Source: a virus. From it: a stretch of DNA of 28,401 nt. Below the pieces are notes generated by a model. The model was not told the origin of the DNA. It saw only the letters and a program-made list of their open reading frames with translations, and searched no databases. A program made the translations under genes and the position numbers. Shown one piece after another: positions 21,306-28,401 of the stretch (its first letter is position 1; each line of letters begins with the position of its first letter). The stretch spans positions 1 through 28,401 of the IMG/VR virus record IMGVR_UViG_3300032116_001038. One strand, written 5' to 3'.

Positions 21306-21903
21306 ATGCCGCCTCGAACGAAATGCCACTCAGGCTGTACCAACCGACGGTCGATGACGGCGAACTAAGAGTGACTTCACCATTCGATTCGATTTCGCAG
21401 CGAGCCACAAGATTCCCCGCGCAGAGCGTAGAGAACACCTCGAGCCGCGACGGGCGATAACCAACCGGCAGGATGAACGCCGGCGCATTGAGCGTGCCAT
21501 CCTTCACCAGTCCGCGAAGTCGAACCGACCCGTCAGTCTGCATCCGGTACTGCGGCTGCTGGTAGGTGCCGGTCGTGCCGTACTCGACCCAATCATTGAG
21601 GTACTCAGGGTCATGCCACTCGAAGCCGTTGATGGCCTCGGTGACGTAGGTGTTGCCCGCTCGCCCTTCGACTCGGACGATGCTTCCGACTGTCGTCGGC
21701 TGTGCAGTTGCGTAGAACCTGCAGCGCACGGAGTCCTCGTCGCCAGGAAAGACGACATCGCAAGTCCGGCTACCCCTCTGGATCGCCTCCACGCGCCCGA
21801 ACATGGGCAGCGGCCGATCCCGAGCAAGGATGTCCACGACGAGTTCTTGGATCACGCCTCGCATAGCGAACGCGATCTCCTGTGAGCCAAAGCCCTTCTT
21901 CAT
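21304..21903 (-). CDS. Minor tail protein (199 aa)
   Basis: The ATG at 21903 overlaps the upstream stop (ATGA). The product is 199 residues. The N-terminal part (about 30-95) is beta-rich with GRVEAIQRGSRTCDVVFPG, SIVRVEGRAGNTYVTEAING, like an OB-type tail-tip domain. The C-terminal part resembles phage fibre and tail-tip modules: QYRMQTDGSVRLRGLVKDG, then ILPVGYRPSR and a beta-strand end. It is probably a tail-tip or baseplate component lying between the main minor tail proteins and the lysis genes. The precise role is unknown. Confidence 0.75.
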   Translation of the reverse strand: MKKGFGSQEIAFAMRGVIQELVVDILARDRPLPMFGRVEAIQRGSRTCDVVFPGDEDSVRCRFYATAQPTTVGSIVRVEGRAGNTYVTEAINGFEWHDPEYLNDWVEYGTTGTYQQPQYRMQTDGSVRLRGLVKDGTLNAPAFILPVGYRPSRLEVFSTLCAGNLVARCEIESNGEVTLSSPSSTVGWYSLSGISFEAA

Positions 21904-23717
21904 GCCGCGCTCCCGACAACCGTGACTCGCTTTGCCGAACCACTCATCGGGCCGAGACTAAGCGGGATGTTCAGGCCGCTCAAGAGGAACCGTGTCGGGA
22001 ACTCGGAAGTCTCCTCGTCGGGGTCAATGAACTCCACGATGTCGCCGGCTTCCAGCCAAGCGAACACGAGCGATTCGAAGTCAAGGGCATACTCCTCGAG
22101 GGCCAGAATCTTCATCCACCGGACGCAGTAGTCCATCGCCTGCTGATTGCTGGTGAACATAGCCGACTCGTAGAGCTTGGTGCGCTCGCTCATTCCGCCT
22201 GGCACACCGGGGACCTTCAGGCGAGTCGGTGAACTCGGCTCAGTGTTAGCCAACTCGGCATAGACCAGGATGTCGTTATTGGTGCCATTGTCCGAGGTTC
22301 CGGTGGCGATGATCTTGTTGAAGATCTCGGTGTCACTAGATGACTTGTCATACTTGACGAGGTTGCCCTGTGAATCGGCCCGGAGGACCATCGTGCTCGG
22401 GGACAGCAGCGGATCGCGGAACTTCCTCATCTGGAACACGCCATCGCCGTCGAAGAACACCTCGTAGTTGAAGACGGTGCAGACTTCGGAAATGACCTTC
22501 CAGCACTCCGTCCCCTTGGGGTAGAACACCGCCGTTCCCAGAGTCTCGTTGATCGTGGTCGGCACGTTGTAGGTCGTGATGCCGGAGCGGTCGAGCATCG
22601 CCAGCACAATCGACCGAACCGAAGTGCCAACGTCCCATCCGGTCGCCTTTGACAACTTGGCGAGCAGGCACGCCTTGGTCTGGTCGCGGCCGGTCACCTG
22701 GATCGACGTAGGGAAGTGCTTCTCCTTGATCTGGTCGATCATGAACACACCCAGCGCGACCTCCCAGTATGCGACGGAGGCGAAGTTGTGAATCCAGTCG
22801 AGCGCCCCCTTGTGGAGCAACTGTGCCTGCTGGCCGAAGAACGGGTACGAGAAGTGGACCCATCGGCCACCCGAAGCCTCGTCCGTGGCGTAGATGACTG
22901 GATACGTCGTCGCGCCGTAGACCCACTGAGCAGCCGGGGCGGCGCTACCCGTCAGTACGGTCGGAATCTTCCCGTAGACGGGCGCTGTGGGCTGACCGAA
23001 CCAATCAGGGGAGTCCGTCCAGTCGCCACCGAGGTCATACCAGGATTCGGCGGTTGTGCCCTGGTGTTCGGTCGTCCAACCGTTATTCAGCGGGTTGTCG
23101 AACGGGTAGGGGTTGATGTACCAGGCGTCGTCCGTGCTCTTGTTGACAGTCGTCGAGATCATGAAGGGCAGGTTGCTGGCCCCAGTGTTCGCTCCGATGG
23201 TGATGACGCCGTACCCCACGTCGTAAGCTTCCTTCAGCAGCGTGTATCGAGGTCCAGTCAGGGTGCTGGTGTCCATGTCTGAAACGATGATGTCGTAGCC
23301 ATTGAAGTCAGCCAGGACAGAAGCGGAGAGGTTGTAGGTGACATCGGTGTAGCCGGCGTTGCGGTAGATCGTCTTGAGGCGTTCGCCGCCCAGTTGGTCG
23401 TCGATGACCAGCACCCTCGGAACATCCATCTCTCGAAAGTACTGGATGCCACGGTACGCCTTGATGATCTTGTCGTACCAGAACCCGTCTGGATTGTGCG
23501 CGAGCACGCCATCGGCATTGTCCAGCGTGAGGTCGATTGACCTGCGCTCGGCTCGGCCATAGTCCACGCTCACGCCACCGTCGATCAAGCGAAGATCGGT
23601 CCCCTGAGTAGGGGCGAAGCGCGTAACGCCATCCGACTCGAAGATTTCGATTCGGCGGGTCACTGTGGACGAGGATTCGAGGATCGCCGCCAGGACTTCG
23701 TTCGGAGGGGCGGCCAT
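21900..23717 (-). CDS. Minor tail protein with an inserted Rossmann-like (amidotransferase-type) domain
   Basis: The start is the ATG at 23717, two bases after the upstream gene's stop. The product is 605 residues. The N-terminal 1-95 (RRIEIFESDG, SIDLTLDNADGVL, GFWYDKIIKAYRG) and the part after about 318 (YWEVALGVFMIDQI, TSIQVTGRDQTKACL) form the usual siphophage minor tail or baseplate-hub pattern. Between them, about 98-313 read as an alpha/beta domain: RVLVIDDQLGGERLKTIYR, YDIIVSDMDTSTL and GVITIGANTGASNLPF. It resembles glutamine-amidotransferase-like folds but lacks a nucleophile Cys at the ANTGA turn. The late part is a conserved hub region. Confidence 0.83.
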   Translation of the reverse strand: MAAPPNEVLAAILESSSTVTRRIEIFESDGVTRFAPTQGTDLRLIDGGVSVDYGRAERRSIDLTLDNADGVLAHNPDGFWYDKIIKAYRGIQYFREMDVPRVLVIDDQLGGERLKTIYRNAGYTDVTYNLSASVLADFNGYDIIVSDMDTSTLTGPRYTLLKEAYDVGYGVITIGANTGASNLPFMISTTVNKSTDDAWYINPYPFDNPLNNGWTTEHQGTTAESWYDLGGDWTDSPDWFGQPTAPVYGKIPTVLTGSAAPAAQWVYGATTYPVIYATDEASGGRWVHFSYPFFGQQAQLLHKGALDWIHNFASVAYWEVALGVFMIDQIKEKHFPTSIQVTGRDQTKACLLAKLSKATGWDVGTSVRSIVLAMLDRSGITTYNVPTTINETLGTAVFYPKGTECWKVISEVCTVFNYEVFFDGDGVFQMRKFRDPLLSPSTMVLRADSQGNLVKYDKSSSDTEIFNKIIATGTSDNGTNNDILVYAELANTEPSSPTRLKVPGVPGGMSERTKLYESAMFTSNQQAMDYCVRWMKILALEEYALDFESLVFAWLEAGDIVEFIDPDEETSEFPTRFLLSGLNIPLSLGPMSGSAKRVTVVGSAA

Positions 23718-23718
23718 G

Positions 23719-26700
23719 TCAGAACGCTACTTCCTCGTAAGGAATCTCCACATCGACGAACTCGTATGTCCCCATTCCAGCCAGGCGGCTGATCGAAAGA
23801 TTGCCAGTTGCTACCTTCCACACGTCGCCGAACGGGTTGCGGAGGTAGACGAAGGTTCGCTCGGCCTTCAGCCGCTCGAGTTCCTTCTTCTGCTCTCGAG
23901 CCGTCAGCCCGCCCTGGACATCGCGCAGTTGAGCGCTAAGGCTGCCCGCGTAGCCGAGACGCTGCCCGTAGTCAACGTGACGGCCTCGGCCGATCACCGT
24001 GTAGGACTCCTGCTCGTACTGCTCGGTGTAGTCGTCACCCGTGACGTGAATCAGCAGGATGTTCTTGGTGATGTCGGTCGGATGGATCAACCAGTAATCC
24101 GAGCCGACCCCGGTGGCTTCGATTGGCGCATGGATCGACTCAACAATCGAACCGTAGTAGTTGATGACCTGGGTGACCGAGTACTCGTAGGTGACGTTGG
24201 AGCCCGCCAGCCAGTCGTCAAAGGCGTAGTTGCTGGTGTTGCTGGTCTGTTCGTCGATCAGAACCCAGGTAGTAGTACCGGCTTCACGTCGGTAGACACG
24301 GTACGAGGAGAAGTTCAGGTCGATGGTGCTGTTCGTCCAGGTGACGCGCGTGTAGCCCATCGTCGCATAAGGCGCGGTACTGACAGCAAAGACCGGAGCC
24401 TGGGGCGGTGCCCATGACGTAAGGAAGGACTTAGAATCGCTTGCGGTGAGTCCCATAGTGTCCCAGACCTGCACGCGAACAGTGTAAGTCTGGCTGTTGA
24501 GGAGGATGCCGGTTGGAATCTGCATGGTGAACTGGTCATCTTCGGCCGGCGACACCATGTACTTCAGCGGCGACGTGTAGATCGTTACGCCCGCCTGGCT
24601 GACCTTGAGTTGTGCGTAGACGTTCACCCTGTTGCCACCGTTGACCACGTTGACACTGACAGTCGGGTTGGCCGTGGTAACCGTGGAGCCCTCGGTCGGA
24701 GACGTGACGGCGACCGTGGCAGGCGCACCGACCGTAAAGTTGGTGACGGCGCTGTACGGGCCGACAACATCGTCCTCGTCCCAGAGTCGAACCTTCCACG
24801 AGAGCGGAACGTCCAGATAGGAGTTCGAGATGGCGATGTCACGGTAGGTCGAAGTCGAGGAAACCTTGCCGCTGTCATGGACCGTGGCACCCGTGTCCGT
24901 GCGGACGATCAGAACCTGTTCGGCGGTCTGACTGTCGCCAACGGCCGGGTCGCTGAAGTTCCAGTCGAACCTGATGGTCGAAGCCTGCGGAACGAAGGCG
25001 TTGGCCGCCGGCGCAACAATCTGAGCCGTCGGCGGGTGCGACACCGTGAACAGGTTGACAGCACTCCACGGTCCGTAGCGGCCGTACTCGTCGAAACTGC
25101 GGGCTCGCACATACCAAGTCCCCTGGCCGACAATCGCGTCGGCCGTCGGGAGGGTTTCCTGTGCGACGACGTTTGCGCCCTGGGTCTTTGTCCCGTTGGC
25201 GATAACGTACTTGGAATCGCTCTGGGTCAGAACCTTGTCAGGCGAGGCGAAGCCGGAGCTCGTGTCGAGCTCCCATTCCATCTTGACGTAAGCCTCTACG
25301 CCGTCAATCGGCATCCGATAGGACGCCTTGAGGACTGGAGTCGAGGTGACGATGCTCGAGTTCGCAGCCGGGACGACATTCGCCGGAGCCAGCGGCTCTG
25401 CGATGTTGTGACCCCAGACCTGCCAGGTGTCAGTCGGCTCACCGAAGTACTCGAGGACGGGAATCTTGTCGAGTTGCTTGTTGCGGTTGTTGCCCGCCCA
25501 AATCCACTTGACGTTGTTGTTGCTGACCTTGCGAAGCCCGTCGAGGTAGATCGGCGTTGTGGTGGGGAACGCCCTCGTCCAGGTGCCGCCTGGAACATAG
25601 ACTTCGCGAACGCCGAACACGCGGACGCCGCTCGAGTTCCGAACCAACAGGCCACCGCCTGTCGTCTTGTTTTCGAGCGCCTGCCCCCAGAAGGCGGTTC
25701 GCCCCATCCCACGGATGCCGTAGGCGTTGATGTCGGGGTAGTCGCCCAGTGACTCGGAAAGCCCCTCGGCAATCTTGATCCAGAAGGAGTTGCTGGCCGT
25801 GTCCGGCGCAAACTCGACCTTGTAGTGGTACATCTTCATGCCGGTCGTTCCGATGGCACCAATGAAACTGAAGTCACCGTCGCCTGTGGAGAACACCCAG
25901 TAGTGGCGGTTGAAGGAACCGAGTCCGGCGTTGATCTTCTTGTGGTCGATGTAGTTGGTGATGGCTCCGGTGTCACAGTTGACTTCGAAGTGGTAGATGT
26001 GATCTTCGTCGGAGCCAGTACCAGCGGCTCCACCAGTCCCCTGCCTGAGTCCCCAGCCAAAGACGCCAGCCACCATGCCCTTGCGGGTGGTGGCGTCGGC
26101 ACCGTTGAGTTCGCACGCAAGAGTGATGTCCCAGAAGTACGGGTAGGCGTATCCAGCAGTGGCCCACACCTTCGGAACGGTGCTGATCCAGGTGTTGTCA
26201 CTGAGCCGCCGAACACCCGTAGCCATCGACAGGTAGTAGGGACTCAGGATGTCCGACCAGTAGGCCCCGAGGACCACGCAGTCGCCCGTGTATGCCCCCG
26301 ACGCCTGGTTCATGATGTCCATGTCCAGGCGACGCCAGCCGTCAGGGTCGCCGCCAGGAGCGGCCCACGCCGTCTCCTGTGACCCGACGGTCCAGGTTGG
26401 CCCCGAGGCCCACGTCAGCCGGTAGTATCGGATAGAGCCGTCGTTAGCGACGAACGCGATGTGGAGGTTGTCGTTCGCCACGCCGGAGCAGAACGCCGCG
26501 ATCAGTCCGTCATTTGAGTCGGTCTTGATCGGCGTCGTCGGGGTGATCGTGTTCTTCAGCGTCCAGGTGACGGCATCGGTCGAGTGGTAAATCTTGAACT
26601 TGCCGACGTTGGTGCCATCGCCGCCGTCTCCGGTCACGCCGGACTGGTTCCGGTCAACGATCAGCATGGCGAACGAACCATCGGACAGGACGGTGGTCGG

Positions 26701-26766
26701 ACGCTTGACCGCCATGCTCGTTTCGGCAGTTGCGCCGAATCCGACTGTTGTAACCAGGGTTGCCAT
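23719..26766 (-). CDS. Large minor tail protein with fibronectin-like repeats (1015 aa)
   Basis: The start is the ATG at 26766, three bases after the tape-measure stop. The product is 1015 residues. Residues 1-430 are beta-rich with motifs such as STDAVTWTLKN and WSDILSPYYLSM, which could be a beta-propeller or sialidase-like fold. From about 440 to 870 several fibronectin-III-like beta sandwiches follow (PLAPANVVPAANSSIVTSTP; HPPTAQIVAPAANAFV; ATVAVTSPTEGSTVTT). The C-terminal end (from about 890, YWLIHPTDITKNILLIHVTG and LRNPFGDVWKVATGNLS) resembles distal tail domains. It probably bridges the tape measure/tail tube and the hub. Confidence 0.83.
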   Translation of the reverse strand: MATLVTTVGFGATAETSMAVKRPTTVLSDGSFAMLIVDRNQSGVTGDGGDGTNVGKFKIYHSTDAVTWTLKNTITPTTPIKTDSNDGLIAAFCSGVANDNLHIAFVANDGSIRYYRLTWASGPTWTVGSQETAWAAPGGDPDGWRRLDMDIMNQASGAYTGDCVVLGAYWSDILSPYYLSMATGVRRLSDNTWISTVPKVWATAGYAYPYFWDITLACELNGADATTRKGMVAGVFGWGLRQGTGGAAGTGSDEDHIYHFEVNCDTGAITNYIDHKKINAGLGSFNRHYWVFSTGDGDFSFIGAIGTTGMKMYHYKVEFAPDTASNSFWIKIAEGLSESLGDYPDINAYGIRGMGRTAFWGQALENKTTGGGLLVRNSSGVRVFGVREVYVPGGTWTRAFPTTTPIYLDGLRKVSNNNVKWIWAGNNRNKQLDKIPVLEYFGEPTDTWQVWGHNIAEPLAPANVVPAANSSIVTSTPVLKASYRMPIDGVEAYVKMEWELDTSSGFASPDKVLTQSDSKYVIANGTKTQGANVVAQETLPTADAIVGQGTWYVRARSFDEYGRYGPWSAVNLFTVSHPPTAQIVAPAANAFVPQASTIRFDWNFSDPAVGDSQTAEQVLIVRTDTGATVHDSGKVSSTSTYRDIAISNSYLDVPLSWKVRLWDEDDVVGPYSAVTNFTVGAPATVAVTSPTEGSTVTTANPTVSVNVVNGGNRVNVYAQLKVSQAGVTIYTSPLKYMVSPAEDDQFTMQIPTGILLNSQTYTVRVQVWDTMGLTASDSKSFLTSWAPPQAPVFAVSTAPYATMGYTRVTWTNSTIDLNFSSYRVYRREAGTTTWVLIDEQTSNTSNYAFDDWLAGSNVTYEYSVTQVINYYGSIVESIHAPIEATGVGSDYWLIHPTDITKNILLIHVTGDDYTEQYEQESYTVIGRGRHVDYGQRLGYAGSLSAQLRDVQGGLTAREQKKELERLKAERTFVYLRNPFGDVWKVATGNLSISRLAGMGTYEFVDVEIPYEEVAF

Positions 26767-26769
26767 TAG

Positions 26770-28401
26770 TTAGGCCGCCTTCGCTGCGATTGCCTTGAGG
26801 TTGTCGATGAACTCCTTGGCGTCCTCGCCGCTGTTGATGTTCGGGAACTCGAGGTCGCCGTGGAAGTGAATCTCCGTGTTGTTCTCCACCTTAGCGGTGC
26901 GGACGAAGCCACTCTGGCTCTTGGCGCGTACCGCAGCGTTCATCGCGTTCTTGCGGAGCATCTGACCCTTGTCAACGTCTCCGATGGCTCGGGTCGCCTG
27001 TGCGAGCAACTTCAGGGCGTTCCCACGGTAAGCCGGGTCGGTCGGGATCACGAACTCTGGGAAGCGCTTACGGCCTTCGCCCACGAGCGCGGGACCGTTG
27101 GTGATGCCACCTGTCGCGAAGCGCGGAATCCTCGGCATCCCCACGTCAATCGTCGGGAAGGTGAAGTCACCGAAGATGGTGTCCACCTTCCAGCCGCCGA
27201 TCTTGATGCGTAGCCCGTTCCACTTGTCGATGATCCAGTTGAGGGCACTCTTGAAGGCATCCTTGATGCCGTCCCACATGCCAGCAACCTTGCTGGTGAT
27301 CTTCTCCTTGATGCCGCTGAAGGCGTTAGCGATCTTCTGGGGCAAACCAGTCGCCCAGGTCATGATGGCTGACCACTTCTCGACAGCCTTGTCCTTGAAC
27401 CACTGGAAGGCGTCTCGAGCGACGGCCGCAACCTTGTCTCGGAGCGACATCAGGGCTTCCCACGTCTTTGCGGGGCGCTCCTTCAGCCAGGTCCAGATGT
27501 TTGTCCAGCCCTCCTTCTGCCTGGTGATGAACCAGTTCCAGGCGTCGGCGGCGATCTGCTTCACCTTGTCGCGCAGCGTCATGAGCGCTTCCCACGTCTT
27601 TGCGGGGCGCTCCTTCAGCCAGGTCCAGATGTTTGTCCAGCCCTCCTTCTGCCTGGTGATGAACCAGTTCCAGGCATCCGTGGCGATCTGGGCAACCTTG
27701 TCGCGCAAGGTCATCAGGCCGTCCCACATGGCCTGCGGACGCTCGCTCACCCAGGTCCAGATGGTTGACCATGCGGTCTTTGAGTTCTCCCAGAACCAGT
27801 TCCAGGCTTCGGTGGCAAGCGTCGCGAGCTTTTCGCCGAGGGTCGCCAGGCCCTCGATGAACTTGCCGGGCAACTCGGTGATCCAGGTCCAGGTCGCATC
27901 CCACGCGATGCCGAGCGCGGTGGTGAACATCCCCCACGCGGCGGTGATCCAGTCCCACAGCATCTGCCCGAACGCGGCAATCGCAGAGATGATCTTGCCT
28001 GGCAGGTCGATGAAGAACTGCAGGATGGCCGGCCAAGCCTTCACGATGGCGTCGAGGAGCTTCGCCATCATCTCGACTGCCCAACTGACGAGCATCTGGA
28101 TGAGGCTCCACACCGCGTCGATGACCTTCTTCGGCAGCGACAGGAACCAGTCGATGATCGCCATAATCATGTCGGGGATGATCGAGTGACCGACCAACTC
28201 GTCCCACAGGAACGTGAACAGGCCGATGATGCCGTCGATCAGACCGCGCACGATGCCGATGAGAACGCCGGGGATCGCCTTGAACAGACCCCAGATAGCG
28301 TCGAGCGCGCCGGAGAAGATGAGCTTGATGCCCTCCCAGGCGGCGCTCAGGTCGCCGGAGAAGATTCCGGTGATGAACAGAATGATTCCGTGGAAGATGT
28401 C
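26770..28401 (-). CDS. Tape-measure protein, C-terminal part (5' end outside the window)
   Basis: The frame remains open beyond the GTG at 28251 to the right edge, so the gene starts outside the window. The 543 visible residues are helical and aromatic-rich, with WDELVG, AWGMFTTALG and many Trp/Phe. Seven 44-residue repeats run from about 28167 to 27244. The C-terminal part is a hydrophobic and then polar domain with a beta-rich ending (NTEIHFHGDLEFPNI, DAKEFIDNLKAIAAKAA), a common tape-measure end. It sets tail length and is expelled during DNA entry. The tail genes follow directly. Confidence 0.9.
   Translation of the reverse strand, partial: DIFHGIILFITGIFSGDLSAAWEGIKLIFSGALDAIWGLFKAIPGVLIGIVRGLIDGIIGLFTFLWDELVGHSIIPDMIMAIIDWFLSLPKKVIDAVWSLIQMLVSWAVEMMAKLLDAIVKAWPAILQFFIDLPGKIISAIAAFGQMLWDWITAAWGMFTTALGIAWDATWTWITELPGKFIEGLATLGEKLATLATEAWNWFWENSKTAWSTIWTWVSERPQAMWDGLMTLRDKVAQIATDAWNWFITRQKEGWTNIWTWLKERPAKTWEALMTLRDKVKQIAADAWNWFITRQKEGWTNIWTWLKERPAKTWEALMSLRDKVAAVARDAFQWFKDKAVEKWSAIMTWATGLPQKIANAFSGIKEKITSKVAGMWDGIKDAFKSALNWIIDKWNGLRIKIGGWKVDTIFGDFTFPTIDVGMPRIPRFATGGITNGPALVGEGRKRFPEFVIPTDPAYRGNALKLLAQATRAIGDVDKGQMLRKNAMNAAVRAKSQSGFVRTAKVENNTEIHFHGDLEFPNINSGEDAKEFIDNLKAIAAKAA
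27244..28167 (-). repeat. Seven tandem 44-residue repeats in the tape-measure protein
   Basis: Counting from the GTG at 28251, a conserved Pro after Leu or Arg sits at 40, 84, 128, 172, 216, 260 and 304, always 44 apart, and Trp marks the unit starts at 73, 117, 161, 205, 249 and 293. The fifth and sixth units are nearly identical in DNA: 27455-27543 and 27587-27675 match base for base with an offset of 132 bp. That pair is a recent duplication; the other units have diverged. Confidence 0.85.

Overview
The window is a 28.4 kb piece of a tailed double-stranded DNA phage genome, almost certainly from a siphovirus of an actinobacterial host. The sequence is GC-rich, starts are often GTG, and neighbouring genes overlap by ATGA or GTGA. 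There is a WhiB-like Fe-S regulator, a protein family confined to Actinobacteria and their phages. The tape-measure, minor-tail and lysis gene order is that of a siphovirus. The host genus cannot be read from the sequence. No tRNA, rRNA, CRISPR array, insertion sequence, integrase, terminase, capsid gene or DNA polymerase is visible here.

Positions 1-12333 (+ strand) hold one tightly packed early/replication block. In order it carries: the end of a putative single-stranded DNA-binding protein; small membrane and Cys-rich proteins; a SNF2-type helicase; an excisionase-type helix-turn-helix protein; an oligoribonuclease-like exonuclease; a DnaN-like sliding clamp; a secreted Rpf/transglycosylase-like wall enzyme; a DUF4406 protein; a RusA-like resolvase ending in a clamp-binding motif; a beta-class DNA methyltransferase; an acidic ORF joined to a WhiB-like ORF by a well-phased -1 slippery heptamer; a Cas4/RecB-like Fe-S nuclease; and two tandem C5-cytosine methyltransferases, the first containing a plausible overlapping gene.

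Positions 12343-28401 (- strand, read right to left) hold the tail and lysis genes. These are the C-terminal part of the tape-measure protein with seven 44-residue repeats, two large minor tail proteins (one with an inserted Rossmann-like domain), a smaller tail protein, a lysis cassette (putative holin, M23 endolysin with peptidoglycan-binding domain, two more membrane proteins), small tail/fibre proteins, and a 1482-residue receptor-binding or depolymerase protein (two lectin-like modules, a pectate-lyase-like beta-helix and an SGNH hydrolase). A protein of four 22-residue repeats and a YegP/DUF1508 protein follow. The two blocks converge at about 12338 with only 9 bp between stop codons.

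Likely logic: the + strand block copies, repairs and methylates phage DNA and adjusts host transcription; the - strand block builds the tail, recognises and degrades host surface polymers and lyses the cell. The most interesting items are the possible frameshift-made WhiB fusion, the clamp-tethered resolvase, the overlapping ORF in the methyltransferase, the inserted domain in a tail protein, and a shared intergenic element (GATGCTGG-N20-TAGCCT) before two lysis/tail gene groups.
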